DNA from: Collinsella sp.
GTDB lineage: Bacteria > Actinomycetota > Coriobacteriia > Coriobacteriales > Coriobacteriaceae
Direction: 5' to 3'
Length of the DNA stretch: 43,148 nucleotides
Assembly (NCBI GenBank): GCA_019414565.1
Contig: DXLU01000013.1
Span: 1 to 43,148, forward strand
In this document: piece after piece, positions 16,138 through 24,476 of the stretch
Layout of the letters: every line of letters starts with the position of its first letter
Numbering within the stretch: the stretch's first letter is position 1
Made by a program: the position numbers and the translations under genes
Notes under the pieces: generated by a model
Told to the model about the DNA's origin: nothing
The model's database searches: none
Seen by the model: the letters and a program-made list of their open reading frames with translations, nothing else

Positions 16138-16866
16138 CTAGAACCTGCCCGGGTGTTCGGCGCACAGGTCGTCGCGCATGGCGTAGACGCGGCCCATGGC
16201 CTCGGACTCAAACCAGGCCAGGCGCTCCGTACGCTTAAGCCCGGCCGGCGCGTCCGAAATCGAGACGGCCTTGCCGGCACGAATCCAGCACTTCTTGGGA
16301 CGCATGAGCTTTTTGCCCGCGGGCGTGATGTCGGACCAGCCGCAGATGGCGAGCGGGTTGACGGGCGCCTTGCCCATCTGAGCGATGAGCGCAAAGCCGC
16401 CGTGGACCTCTGGCTTGATCTCGCGCGAGCGGATGCGCGTGCCCTCGGGGAAGATCAGGACGTCCTCGCCGCGCTGCAGCGCATGCTGGGCGGCGCGCAG
16501 GCACTTCATATCGGCAGTACCGCGCTCCACGGGGATGCCGCCCACGCGGCTAAAGGCCCAGCGCACAATCTTGCTCTTGGCGAACTCGGACTTAAAGATG
16601 GGACGGATGCGGCGGCCCCCAAAGAACAACGCCGTCTCCACGGCCAAGAGCTCGGCCATCGAGGTGTGGTTGCAGATGACCACGCTGCCGCGGCCTTCCT
16701 GACGCTCAAACAGCAGGTCAGCGTCCTCGACCTTCCAACGCCACATGAGCTTGGAGAAGGCCCAAAGGATGGCCATGACTACGACGACGGTGCCGCGGAT
16801 GAGCGCTGGGAACTCTGCGTAGGGGGCGTTGTAATAGTCCTCGGGCGTCTGCTTAAACAGGCGCAT
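16138..16866 (-). CDS. PlsC-like 1-acylglycerol-3-phosphate acyltransferase
   Basis: A 242-aa membrane-bound acyltransferase that would convert lysophosphatidic to phosphatidic acid. A hydrophobic segment near residues 25-42 is followed by the acyltransferase core: VICNHTSMAELL (motif I), SRVGGIPVERG (motif II region) and LIFPEGTRIRS (motif III). Oddity: motif I is normally NHxSxxD, but the acidic residue here is Glu (H-x4-E), so it belongs to an LPLAT variant whose exact acceptor is unknown. AAAGGAGG precedes the ATG, and it follows cmk by three bases. The der-DUF512-ispH-PlsC-cmk order is typical of Gram-positive chromosomes. Confidence 0.9.
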   Translation of the reverse strand: MRLFKQTPEDYYNAPYAEFPALIRGTVVVVMAILWAFSKLMWRWKVEDADLLFERQEGRGSVVICNHTSMAELLAVETALFFGGRRIRPIFKSEFAKSKIVRWAFSRVGGIPVERGTADMKCLRAAQHALQRGEDVLIFPEGTRIRSREIKPEVHGGFALIAQMGKAPVNPLAICGWSDITPAGKKLMRPKKCWIRAGKAVSISDAPAGLKRTERLAWFESEAMGRVYAMRDDLCAEHPGRF

Positions 16867-16869
16867 GGG

Positions 16870-17556
16870 CTACCTCCTTTGGTTGATGAGGCCCTCGATA
16901 ATGCGGACGACCTCGTCGATGGTATGGGCGGTGGAGTCGACGTGCACGGCGTCCTCGGCGGGCACGAGCGGGGCGACCTCGCGGCTGCTATCAAGCTTGT
17001 CGCGCTGCTTGAGGGCGTCGAGGGTATCGTCGACTTCGGTCTCGAGTTGCGCGGGCGTGAGCGGCTGAGCATCGTTTTGGTGACGCTGCAGCACGCGGCG
17101 GCGGGCGCGCTCGCGCGGGTCGGCGGTCAGGAAGACCTTGACTTGCGCGTTGGGAAACACGACGGTGCCGATGTCGCGACCCTCGGCCACGATATCGCGG
17201 TCCTCGGCGGCGCGGCGCTGGTGGATGAGCATGGCGGCGCGTACGCCTGGGTAGGCCGAGACCTTGGACACGTTGGCGTCGACCTGCGGGGTACGAATGG
17301 CGGCCGAAGCGTCCTGGCCGTCAATGGTCAGGCGCGTGTCCTCGCCGGTACCGTTGGTAAAGCGAATCTCGATCTGCTCGGCGAGGGCGTCGATGGCTGC
17401 CTCGTCGTCCAGGTCGATACCGCGGTCGAGCGCGGCGAAGGTGACGGCGCGATACATGGCGCCCGTGTCGAGCTTGTTAAAGCCAAGCTGGCGGGCGATC
17501 TCCTTGGCGATGGTGGACTTGCCGGAACCGGCGGGGCCGTCGATGGCGACGATCAT
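16870..17556 (-). CDS. cmk: Cytidylate kinase
   Basis: A 228-aa kinase that phosphorylates CMP and dCMP. It begins MIVAIDGPAGSGKSTIAKEI, the P-loop of the family, followed by LDTGAMYRAVTF. AEGRDIGTVVFPNAQVKVFL and DPRERARRR mark the CMP-binding and lid regions, and DSSREVAPLVPAEDAVHVDS is the typical C-terminal segment. Length is normal, and AAAGGAAG precedes the ATG. Confidence 0.97.
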   Translation of the reverse strand: MIVAIDGPAGSGKSTIAKEIARQLGFNKLDTGAMYRAVTFAALDRGIDLDDEAAIDALAEQIEIRFTNGTGEDTRLTIDGQDASAAIRTPQVDANVSKVSAYPGVRAAMLIHQRRAAEDRDIVAEGRDIGTVVFPNAQVKVFLTADPRERARRRVLQRHQNDAQPLTPAQLETEVDDTLDALKQRDKLDSSREVAPLVPAEDAVHVDSTAHTIDEVVRIIEGLINQRR

Positions 17557-17622
17557 GCAATGCTTCCTTTCGATGGTTGACGTGCTGGTATGGTTCGCGG
17601 GCGCTGGGGCGCGGCGGGTTGC

Positions 17623-18588
17623 CTAGCCTGTGTAGCGCTCGCGGTAGGTGTTGCGCTTGGGTGCGGAGCCGTGGCTGCCGTGGTGACGCGTGCGGCTGGT
17701 GGGCGTGTCTTGGGGCTTGCCGCCGTTGCGCTTGGCGCTCGCCTGCTTGGGCGGGATGCCGCCGGCCTTGAGGATCTGCACCTCGCGGTCGGTGAGCTCG
17801 CGCCACGAGCCCTTGGCCACGTCCTTGAGCTCCAGGCCGGCAAAGTTACAGCGATGCAGGCGGATTACCGGATGGTGGATCTTGCTCAGCATGCGCTTGA
17901 CCTGGTTCTTGCGCCCCTCGCGGATGATAACCTCCACGGCGGTGGTGCCGGGCTTTACGCCTTGCGGTGCCACGGCCTTTGCCTCGCGTGCGGTGATGAC
18001 GCGGCAGATTGCCGGCTGGCACGGGCCATCGTCGAGCTCGATCCCACGGCGGAGCGGTTCCAAGTCGCGATCGGTCAGGTGGCCGTCCACGAGCGCCTGG
18101 TACGTCTTGTAGACGTGCTTGCTGGGGTGCAGTAGATCCTGCGACAGGTCGCCGTCGGTGGTAAAGAGCAAAAGGCCTGTGGTGTCGCGGTCCAGGCGGC
18201 CCACCGGAAACAGGCCCGGAAATCGGTCGCGCGGGACCAGATCGGCCACGCAAGGGCGCTCCTGCGGGTCGCTCATGGTAGTGAGGAAGCCAGTTGGCTT
18301 GTAGAGCATCAGGTACACGGCGCCCTGGTTGAGCTTGACCGGCATGCCGTCGACCTCGATGTGATCGCGTTCGACGTCGACCTTGGTGCCCAGCTCAGTT
18401 GCGACCTCGCCGTTGACGGTCACGCGGCCGGCGGTCATCAGATCCTCCGAGCCACGGCGGCTCGCCACGCCCGCGCGCGCCAAAAAGCGCTGCAGGCGCA
18501 TGGTGTGCGGATAGACGGGCTGTGCGTCGGTTGCGGGTACTGCGTTGCCCATGGCGCGCGTCTCCCCTACTTCGTTAGTCCTCGTCAT
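17623..18588 (-). CDS. RsuA/RluB-family pseudouridine synthase
   Basis: A 321-aa enzyme that isomerises uridine in rRNA. It has an N-terminal S4 RNA-binding domain (RLQRFLARAGVASRRGSEDL), the catalytic Asp in PVGRLDRDTTGLLLFTTDGD, and the GRKNQVKRM motif. A basic Gly/Arg/His-rich tail of about 65 residues follows. I chose ATG 18588, inside the end of scpB, because GGAGG lies six bases upstream; ATG 18552 is a second option. The scpA-scpB-rluB order is common in Gram-positives and favours an RluB-type (23S rRNA) role, but the target cannot be read from sequence. Confidence 0.93.
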   Translation of the reverse strand: MTRTNEVGETRAMGNAVPATDAQPVYPHTMRLQRFLARAGVASRRGSEDLMTAGRVTVNGEVATELGTKVDVERDHIEVDGMPVKLNQGAVYLMLYKPTGFLTTMSDPQERPCVADLVPRDRFPGLFPVGRLDRDTTGLLLFTTDGDLSQDLLHPSKHVYKTYQALVDGHLTDRDLEPLRRGIELDDGPCQPAICRVITAREAKAVAPQGVKPGTTAVEVIIREGRKNQVKRMLSKIHHPVIRLHRCNFAGLELKDVAKGSWRELTDREVQILKAGGIPPKQASAKRNGGKPQDTPTSRTRHHGSHGSAPKRNTYRERYTG

Positions 18589-19303
18589 GCAAATCCTCCG
18601 AGGTCTCGTCGACGACCAGGGTTTCCAAGTCCTCGACTGCCTCAACATCTTCAACATCGGTATCGAGCAGATCGCGCTCTTCGTCCAGGTCCTCGGCCTG
18701 CTCCTCGAGCGTGGACTGAATGCTTCGGCCGCTCAGGCGCTCGCGGATAAACTGACGCGACTGCTCGTCGGGGGCAAACTGCTCCAGGTCGGGCAGGTCG
18801 CGGGTGGAGCGCAGGCCGAACTTCTCCAAAAAGGCGTTGGTCGTGCCGTAAATGATGGCCTGACCGCGCTGGGGGTCGCGTCCGAGCTCGCGCACCAGAC
18901 CTTTGTCCACGAGCGACGCGATGACGCCGTCAGAATTGACGCCGCGGATGCCTTTGACCACCTCGCGCGTCACGGGCTGGTGGTATGCGATGACGGCCAG
19001 TGTTTCGAGCGCCGCCTGCGACAGCTTTTGCGTGTCCCAGCTCAGCACATAGGCCTCGACCACGTCGTGGTAGGCGGGATGCGTAAACAGGCGCCAGCCG
19101 CCGGCGACCTCGCGCAGCTGAAAGCCACGGTTGGCCTCCTCGTACTCAACCTTGAGCTCGGCGAGCAGCGATGCGCACTCGCCGGGGGCGATATCCAGTG
19201 CGCCGGCGAGCGCGGGCGCACTCACCGGGTCGCTCGACACCAGCAGCAGCGCCTCGAGGGCGCCTTTGAGGCTGTTTGCCTCCAGCGTGGAAAGGGTTGA
19301 CAT
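18575..19303 (-). CDS. scpB: Segregation and condensation protein B
   Basis: A 242-aa partner of ScpA and SMC in the bacterial condensin complex. The tandem winged-helix region is visible through LEALLLVSSDPVSAPALA, QLREVAGGWRLFTHPAY, and the hallmark LETLAVIAYHQPVTREVVKGIRG region followed by VNSDGVIASLVDKGLV. The C-terminus is long and acidic (about residues 190-242), as in other actinobacteria. GGAGCGG precedes the ATG, 11 bp after scpA ends. Confidence 0.96.
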   Translation of the reverse strand: MSTLSTLEANSLKGALEALLLVSSDPVSAPALAGALDIAPGECASLLAELKVEYEEANRGFQLREVAGGWRLFTHPAYHDVVEAYVLSWDTQKLSQAALETLAVIAYHQPVTREVVKGIRGVNSDGVIASLVDKGLVRELGRDPQRGQAIIYGTTNAFLEKFGLRSTRDLPDLEQFAPDEQSRQFIRERLSGRSIQSTLEEQAEDLDEERDLLDTDVEDVEAVEDLETLVVDETSEDLHDED

Positions 19304-19314
19304 GGTTGCCGCTC

Positions 19315-20127
19315 CTATTCGGTGAGCTCGGGGCCCTCGCCGGGCACGTATGCCTTGGCGCCCTCGACGCGGTTGATTTGAATGGTTCCAAAGATCTCGT
19401 CCTGGCTTAGCGTGAGCGAGCCGCGCTTGGCGAGCTCCAGCATGGCCAAAAAGGTGACGACGAGCTGCTCGGTGGTGGCGTCGCCGTCCAGCAGCTCGCG
19501 GAAGGTGCAGGTTTGGTGCGCCATGGTAAAGCGGTCGACTGAGGCCACGGTCAGGTCGAGCGGCACGCGATGCGGCGCCACGTGCTCGGCCTCCAGCAAG
19601 AAGGTCTGGCGCTTGCCGTCCAGGTCGGCACAGATAACGGCCAGGCCGCGCAGGGTGATGCCAGCCAGATAGTCGGGCATGAGCCCTAGGAACTCGGGGT
19701 CGGGGCCGGCCACACGCGGATGCATACGGCTTTCGGCCTGCATGCGGGCACCGAGGGCCGCAGCCGCGCCTTTAAACTGCTTGTAGGCAATCAGGCGCTG
19801 AATCAGGACCTCGCGCAAGGCGTCGCCGTCGAGCGCGCTGAGTTCCTCGAGGTCTTCGTCGAACTCGTCATCGTCGTCATCGACTTTGCGCGGGGCCTCC
19901 TGCGGCACCAGAGAGGCGGCCTTGATGTCCAGAAGGGTTGCCGCGACCAGCAGAAAGTCGCTCGCCACGTCCAGGTCCAGCGCCTCGATGCGCTCCACCT
20001 CGGCAAGGTACTGCTCGGCCACCTCGCTGATGGAGATGGCGCCGATATCTACTTTTTGGCGGGTTACCAGCTGCAGCAACAGGTCGAACGGCCCGCTGTA
20101 GACCTGAGTCGACACGCGATACGACAT
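19315..20127 (-). CDS. scpA: Segregation and condensation protein A
   Basis: A 270-aa kleisin that bridges SMC heads and binds ScpB. The N-terminus YSGPFDLLLQLVTRQKVDIG and the following ISISEVAEQYL segment are family hallmarks; the LASDFLLVAATLLDIK-like helix is present as VASDFLLVAATLLDIKAASL. An acidic linker (DDDDEFDEDLEE) precedes the C-terminal winged-helix part (VVTFLAMLELAKRGSLTLSQ). AAAGGAGG precedes the ATG. Confidence 0.96.
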   Translation of the reverse strand: MSYRVSTQVYSGPFDLLLQLVTRQKVDIGAISISEVAEQYLAEVERIEALDLDVASDFLLVAATLLDIKAASLVPQEAPRKVDDDDDEFDEDLEELSALDGDALREVLIQRLIAYKQFKGAAAALGARMQAESRMHPRVAGPDPEFLGLMPDYLAGITLRGLAVICADLDGKRQTFLLEAEHVAPHRVPLDLTVASVDRFTMAHQTCTFRELLDGDATTEQLVVTFLAMLELAKRGSLTLSQDEIFGTIQINRVEGAKAYVPGEGPELTE

Positions 20128-20211
20128 CTTCGACCTCCTTTGACGGCGCCTTCGCGGCGCGGTTTGGGTGCATGTTGCGACCGTTTTGCGCGGTCGACCT
20201 GTAAGTTTACC

Positions 20212-20895
20212 TTAGATGCCGGCGATTGCGAAGTTGAGCAGCCACTCGGCCAGCGGATACACGGTAACGTCGAAATAGCGGCCGATCACATCAATGCCAG
20301 TCCACATGGGCAGCAGATACAGCACGATGATGAGGATGGGCATGGCGTATTGCTGCAGGTGGTAGTAGTTGTTGAGCGCCTTGCCTTTGAGGAGCGGCAC
20401 GATGATCGACGAGCCATCGAGCGGCGGGATCGGGATGAGGTTGAAGAATGCGAGTGACAGGTTAACCACGATAAACGTGGCACCGAAGTTCATGATCTGT
20501 GACGCCAGGGCAAAGGAGATGCCGGTGTAGAGGTTGCCGTACGCCACGTGCATGAGTGCCGCGGCAAGGCACGCGAGTGCGATGTTCGACGCGGGGCCGG
20601 CCGCGCTCACCAGGACCTCGTCGCGCTTGGGGTGCTTGAGGTTGTTGAGGTAGACGGGCACGGGTTTGGCGAAGGCGAACACCGGGCCGCCGGCCGCGAG
20701 CATGAGCAGCGGCAGGATGATGGTGCCAAACGGGTCGATATGGTTAAGCGGGTTGAGTGACACGCGGCCGCGCGAACGGGCCGTCTTGTCGCCGAGCGCC
20801 CAGGCCGCGGCGGCGTGTGCGCTCTCGTGGATCACGATGCCCACGATGACGGCGACGGCGCTGGCGAGCAGGTTCATGAGGTAGCTGCTGGACAT
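20212..20895 (-). CDS. Site-2 protease family membrane metalloprotease (M50)
   Basis: A 227-aa polytopic protein with the zinc motif HESAH (IHESAHAAAAWALGD, near residue 24) in the first membrane segment and the third ligand in NLIPIPPLDGSSII, as in the short YwhC/Rv-type M50 peptidases lacking a PDZ domain. Several hydrophobic segments cover most of the chain. It would cleave membrane proteins within the bilayer; the substrate is unknown. It is often found beside scpA in Gram-positives, as here (84 bp upstream of scpA). Confidence 0.9.
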   Translation of the reverse strand: MSSSYLMNLLASAVAVIVGIVIHESAHAAAAWALGDKTARSRGRVSLNPLNHIDPFGTIILPLLMLAAGGPVFAFAKPVPVYLNNLKHPKRDEVLVSAAGPASNIALACLAAALMHVAYGNLYTGISFALASQIMNFGATFIVVNLSLAFFNLIPIPPLDGSSIIVPLLKGKALNNYYHLQQYAMPILIIVLYLLPMWTGIDVIGRYFDVTVYPLAEWLLNFAIAGI

Positions 20896-20904
20896 AGCGC
20901 TCCC

Positions 20905-21201
20905 CTAGCGGACGCGGCGCGAGGCGCGCGTGAGCAGGTAGTCGATCACAAACAGGATCACGGCGACGATGGCGTAATCCAGGCGGAACACGCCGCCAAA
21001 GGGCGACGTGATGACGCCATAGCCGGCGATGGCGCTCGGCAGTGCGCGCGAAAGCTCAACGACAAAGCCTACGATCTGCAGCTTGGCGGTGAGGCCGCTA
21101 AAACACAGCAGCACGGTCATCGCGCTCATAAAGATGCCGCAGATGCGACAGGCGACGGCGATGATGCTCATCGCCACGGCAGCGGCCTTACGAGAGTTCA
21201 C
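20905..21201 (-). CDS. Small three-span membrane protein
   Basis: A 98-aa product with three hydrophobic stretches (about residues 7-38, 45-58 and 75-90) and a basic C-terminus (TRASRRVR). I chose GTG 21201: GAGGAG lies seven bases upstream and the start overlaps the end of the ABC-F gene by 14 bases; the frame further upstream is antisense-like. I do not recognise the family. Tight packing between ABC-F and the M50 peptidase argues for a genuine gene. Confidence 0.7.
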   Translation of the reverse strand: MNSRKAAAVAMSIIAVACRICGIFMSAMTVLLCFSGLTAKLQIVGFVVELSRALPSAIAGYGVITSPFGGVFRLDYAIVAVILFVIDYLLTRASRRVR

Positions 21202-23221
21202 GCGCGGTCTCCTCTTCGATCTGGGTGGAAAGCTCCAGCCATTCGTCCTCGAGCTTGGGTAGCTCTTGCTTAAGGCCGTTATATTCCCCCAGCGCGGCGT
21301 TGAACTTGTCTTGATCGGCATAAAGCTCTTCGCTTGCCATCAATTCCATAAGCTCGTCATAGCGGGCGCGCTTTTTGTCGAGCTCCGTCTCGATCTTCTT
21401 GAGCTGGTTACGCACGCCCTTGAGCTTTTTGTTGAGCGCAGCGCGGGCTTGGGCCTCGGCGCGCTTTTGCTCCTTGGTCTTTTTGCCCTCGGCAGGCTTA
21501 GGCGCCGCGACGGGGGTGTCGGCCTGGGCGGCGCTGGCCTTGGCGGACTTGGTCGTGGCCGGCGCGCTCTCCGTGGACGCCTCGGCGGCGGCGCGGGCTG
21601 CGAGGTCCTCGCGCTTGTAGAGGTAGTAGTCGTAGTCGCCGTCGTAGACCGTGACTTGTCCGTCGCGGATGTCGATGACGCGGTTGGCCACGGCGCGCAC
21701 CAGGTGCTCGTCGTGGCTGATCAGCACGATGGTGCCGGGGAAGTTTTGCAGGGCGTTCTCGAGCATGTCCACCGAGTCGATGTCCAGGTGGTTGGTAGGC
21801 TCGTCCAGGCATAGGAGCGCCTCGGGCGCCACGAGCATCTTGGCCAGGGCCAGACGCGCCTTTTCGCCTCCGGAGAGGACGCGAACCTGCTTTTCGATTG
21901 CGTCGTTGTCGCTAAACAGGAAGGCACCCAGCAGGCTGCGCTGCTGCGGCACGGTCCACTTGGGCGTGACGGTGTCGATCTCTTGCAGGACGGTGTTGGA
22001 CTCGGTCATGCCCTCGAGCGCGTGCTGGGCATAGTAGGCGACGCCGACGTTGGTGCCCAGATCGCGGGTGCCGGTGGTGGGCGGCTCCAGGCCGGCGAGG
22101 ATCTTCATGAGCGTGGACTTGCCAGCGCCGTTGGGGCCGACGAGCGCCACGTGCTCGCCGCGGTAGAGCTTGAGGTCGATGTCGCTGTAGATGTGCTTGT
22201 TGCCGTAGGACTTGGAGACGCCCTCCAGACCCACGACCATGTCGCCGGAGCGCGGCGGGTCGGGGAACTTAAAGTCGATGTGCTTGTGGCCCTCGGGTAG
22301 GATGACAAGCTCCTTTTTGATCTGCTCGATCTTGCGGATGCGCTCCTGGGCCTGGGCTGCCTTGGTGGGCTTGTAGCGGAACTTGTCGACGAAGACCTGC
22401 ATGTGGGCGATGTCGCGCTCCTGGGCGGCGCGCTTGGCGCGCATCTGCTCCAGGTTGTCCTCGCGCTGCTTGAGGTAGCTGCTGTAGTTGCCGGTGTAGG
22501 TGGTCACGCGGCGGTTCTCGAGGGCGGCGACGTGGTCGACGCAGGCGTCCATGAAGGCGCGGTCGTGGCTGACGATGAGGACGGCGCCGTCGTAGTTGGC
22601 GATAAAGCCGCGCAGCCACTGGACGCTTTCGAGGTCCAGGTGGTTGGTGGGCTCGTCCAGCAGCAGCAGGTCGGGGTGGCGCAGGAAGAGCTTGGCGAGC
22701 GCGATGCGCATCTGCCAGCCGCCCGAGAACTCGGAGCACGGGCGTTCAAAGTCGGTGACCTTAAAGCCCAGGCCGGACAGGATCTTGCGGGCGTTGCTCT
22801 CGAGTTCGTAGCCGCCCAGATGCTCAAAGCGGTCCTGGACTTGGCCGTACTCGTTGAGGAGCGCGTTGACGTCCTTGCCCTGCTCGGAGAGCTCGGTGAT
22901 CTGGGCCTGCAGCTCGTTGGCGCGCTCGCCCATGCGGCGGATTTCCTTGGCGGCGGCCATGACCTCGGCAAGGATGGTGGTGTCCTTTTGCTCCAGGTTG
23001 GTTTCCTGCTCTAGATAGCCTACCTGGCAGTCCTTTGCGTACTGGACCTGGCCGGCGTCGGGGCTGTCGATGCCCATGATGATTTTGAGCATGGTGGTTT
23101 TGCCGGCGCCGTTGGGTCCCACGAGCGCGAAGCGCTCGCCGGGGTTGATCTGGAAGGACGCGCCGCTAAAGAGGACGCGAGCGCCGAAGCTTTTTTCGAT
23201 CTTGTCGACCAGGAGGATCAT
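21188..23221 (-). CDS. ABC-F family ATPase
   Basis: A 677-aa soluble tandem ATPase that acts on the ribosome E-site rather than in transport. First ABC domain: VGPNGAGKTTMLKI (Walker A), SGGWQMRIALAKLFL (signature), LLLDEPTNHLD (Walker B). A linker of charged helices (about 235-300) is the P-site tRNA interaction motif. Second ABC domain: VGPNGAGKSTLMKIL, LSGGEKARLALAKM, CLDEPTNHLD. A C-terminal coiled coil follows (about 575-670) after an Ala/Pro-rich linker, as in Uup-like members. Whether it is a housekeeping or an antibiotic-protection type cannot be told from motifs. It heads the long minus-strand block, behind tRNA-Ala. Confidence 0.95.
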   Translation of the reverse strand: MILLVDKIEKSFGARVLFSGASFQINPGERFALVGPNGAGKTTMLKIIMGIDSPDAGQVQYAKDCQVGYLEQETNLEQKDTTILAEVMAAAKEIRRMGERANELQAQITELSEQGKDVNALLNEYGQVQDRFEHLGGYELESNARKILSGLGFKVTDFERPCSEFSGGWQMRIALAKLFLRHPDLLLLDEPTNHLDLESVQWLRGFIANYDGAVLIVSHDRAFMDACVDHVAALENRRVTTYTGNYSSYLKQREDNLEQMRAKRAAQERDIAHMQVFVDKFRYKPTKAAQAQERIRKIEQIKKELVILPEGHKHIDFKFPDPPRSGDMVVGLEGVSKSYGNKHIYSDIDLKLYRGEHVALVGPNGAGKSTLMKILAGLEPPTTGTRDLGTNVGVAYYAQHALEGMTESNTVLQEIDTVTPKWTVPQQRSLLGAFLFSDNDAIEKQVRVLSGGEKARLALAKMLVAPEALLCLDEPTNHLDIDSVDMLENALQNFPGTIVLISHDEHLVRAVANRVIDIRDGQVTVYDGDYDYYLYKREDLAARAAAEASTESAPATTKSAKASAAQADTPVAAPKPAEGKKTKEQKRAEAQARAALNKKLKGVRNQLKKIETELDKKRARYDELMELMASEELYADQDKFNAALGEYNGLKQELPKLEDEWLELSTQIEEETARELS

Positions 23222-23252
23222 GGTGCCGCCTTTGACCTTGTGTGCCTATATG

Positions 23253-23280
23253 AAAAAAGGCCCCAACTTGCGTTGGAGCC
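23253..23280 (-). terminator. Terminator of tRNA-Ala copy 1
   Basis: On the minus strand GGCTCCAAC and GTTGGGGCC form a 9-bp stem (one G-U) with loop GCAA, followed by six Ts. It follows the tRNA by about 16 bases and separates it from the ABC-F gene. Confidence 0.85.
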
Positions 23281-23296
23281 TCATTCAATGCTCGGG

Positions 23297-23369
23297 TGGA
23301 GACGAGGGGGATCGAACCCCTGACCTCTTGACTGCCAGTCAAGCGCTCTCCCAGCTGAGCTACGCCCCC
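23297..23369 (-). tRNA. tRNA-Ala (anticodon GGC), copy 1
   Basis: A 73-base cloverleaf (CCA not encoded; CCC follows). The anticodon stem CTTGA/TCAAG closes loop CTGGCAG, giving GGC, which reads GCC alanine codons. D-arm GCTCAGCTGGGAGAGC and T-arm GGGGTTCGATCCCC are standard. It is nearly identical to the copy at 24272-24344, including promoter and terminator. Confidence 0.95.
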
Positions 23370-23381
23370 GTGCGAAAAAGT

Positions 23382-23410
23382 ACTATACGGGAACTCGGAC
23401 GGCGATGCAA
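23382..23410 (-). promoter_or_regulatory. Promoter of tRNA-Ala copy 1
   Basis: On the minus strand TTGCAT (23405-23410) and TATAGT (23382-23387) are separated by 17 bases, a good sigma-70 type match, about 13 bases upstream of the mature tRNA 5' end. The same elements and spacing occur at copy 2. Confidence 0.75.
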
Positions 23411-23611
23411 GGACAATTTTGGAAAAATTTTCGCGAGTGTCGGCGCGCACGGGACCGCGCCAGCCCGCGGGGCGCCCGGCCCCCGCACAGCCCGTACGCC
23501 GGCCGACTTGGCGCGTGGAACACGACGCGCCCCGTTCAACAGGGTTTTCCGTGCGCCGCCAGTCCCATTATCGGGTCCGATTGCGAAGCGCCTCTCCCCA
23601 GCGCCTCAGAA

Positions 23612-23755
23612 CCATGCCGGTTTACTACGATAAATCAGGAATGTCCAACCACGCACGCCTTTTCGTGCAACCGGCGGGCTACCTACCTGCGGTTTTGCAA
23701 ACGGAGAACACACGGTGCTCGGGGGTCGCCGATTCGTCGTAGTAAACCGGCATGG
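23612..23755. repeat. 144-bp element with perfect 19-bp inverted-repeat ends, copy 1
   Basis: CCATGCCGGTTTACTACGA (23612-23630) is exactly complementary to 23737-23755. The 106-base interior contains CTACCTGCGGTTTT and ends near GGTGCTC. A second, diverged copy with the same outer motif and nearly the same interior length lies at 24477-24616. Both lie upstream of a tRNA-Ala promoter. No reading frame of note is inside. It may be a non-autonomous mobile element or a structured RNA or regulatory site. The remaining sequence from 23411 to 23987 is GC-rich at first and shows no gene. Confidence 0.6.
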
Positions 23756-23891
23756 TTTTGAAATGGCATCAGGTTGATTTCACGCAAAAGTGTGTTGGAG
23801 CCCTGAATTAAAGGCCTTAAATTTTTTAGATCGCGTCTTTTCTGCGACGCGCCTAGAATTGCTGTTGATTAGCATCGGGCTTGATCTTGCG

Positions 23892-23920
23892 TTGTGCGAC
23901 TTGCTCGTGCATGGTAGTAT
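23892..23920 (+). promoter_or_regulatory. Possible promoter of the CAU tRNA
   Basis: TTGTGC (23892-23897) and TAGTAT (23915-23920) are 17 bases apart. A perfect short palindrome TTCACGTCGTGAA follows at 23921-23933. This would give a leader of about 60 bases before the tRNA. The -35 match is weak. Confidence 0.35.
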
Positions 23921-23987
23921 TTCACGTCGTGAAGCGAAGAAATTAGGTCTGAGTTGCCTTTGTTAGAATTGCATTCACTGTTCATAA

Positions 23988-24063
23988 GGGCTCTTGGCGC
24001 AACGGTTAGCGCAGGGGACTCATAATCCCTGGGTTCTGGGTTCGAATCCCGGAGGGCCCACCA
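23988..24063 (+). tRNA. tRNA with anticodon CAU (Ile2 or elongator Met)
   Basis: A 76-base cloverleaf with encoded CCA. The acceptor GGGCTCT pairs with AGGGCCC; the anticodon stem GGGGA/TCCCT closes loop CTCATAA, giving CAU. A CAU anticodon in a non-initiator tRNA is either elongator Met or Ile2, in which C34 is changed to lysidine. The sequence alone does not settle it; a mismatch-free G1-C72 pair excludes the initiator. Confidence 0.9.
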
Positions 24064-24073
24064 GAGAGTTTTA

Positions 24074-24101
24074 AGGCCGGGCGTTACGCCTGGCCTCTTT
24101 G
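24074..24101 (+). terminator. Terminator of the CAU tRNA
   Basis: AGGCCGGGCG (24074-24083) pairs with CGCCTGGCCT (24087-24096, one G-U) around TTA and is followed by CTTTGTT, 11 bases after the tRNA. Confidence 0.85.
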
Positions 24102-24226
24102 TTATTGGTGTTGCGGACTAGCTTTGCCATCCACAGACGTAAAGTTATTAACATTCATATTCATGATTAACAATGGATATGTAGCCAAGATGCTGCCAGC
24201 CAACAGATGTGTAAATCGATTAATAT

Positions 24227-24256
24227 GAAAATAGGCCCCAACTTACGTTGGAGCCT
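24227..24256 (-). terminator. Terminator of tRNA-Ala copy 2
   Basis: On the minus strand GGCTCCAAC and GTTGGGGCC form the same stem as in copy 1 with loop GTAA; the T-run is interrupted (TATTTT). Confidence 0.7.
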
Positions 24257-24271
24257 AGTTCAATGCTCGGG

Positions 24272-24344
24272 TGGAGACGAGGGGGATCGAACCCCTGACC
24301 TCTTGACTGCCAGTCAAGCGCTCTCCCAGCTGAGCTACGCCCCC
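24272..24344 (-). tRNA. tRNA-Ala (anticodon GGC), copy 2
   Basis: The 73-base tRNA is identical in sequence to copy 1, with the same GGC anticodon and no encoded CCA. Flanks are similar from the terminator (24227) to about 24403, so a unit of roughly 175 bp was duplicated. A CAU tRNA on the opposite strand lies between the copies. Confidence 0.95.
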
Positions 24345-24356
24345 GTGCGAAGAAGT

Positions 24357-24385
24357 ACTATACGGGAACTCGGACCACGATGCAA
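24357..24385 (-). promoter_or_regulatory. Promoter of tRNA-Ala copy 2
   Basis: TTGCAT (24380-24385) and TATAGT (24357-24362) on the minus strand are 17 bases apart, as in copy 1; only a few spacer bases differ. Confidence 0.75.
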
Positions 24386-24476
24386 GGACAATTTTGAACA
24401 ATTTTGCGGCGCGTGGAACGGGTGTGGGGCCGAAAGGACCCACGATGCCCGATCCATCTGGTCGCTTAATAAACAG

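Noticed and set aside
16153..17580. A 475-codon plus-strand open frame opposite the PlsC-like gene and cmk
   Set aside because: Both minus-strand genes have complete family motifs and good ribosome binding sites; the plus frame is Gly/Ala/Asp/His-rich with no motif.
20128..20211. Possible terminator between the M50 peptidase gene and scpA
   Set aside because: Short GC-rich inverted repeats exist, but none has a T-run, and read-through within the operon is more likely.
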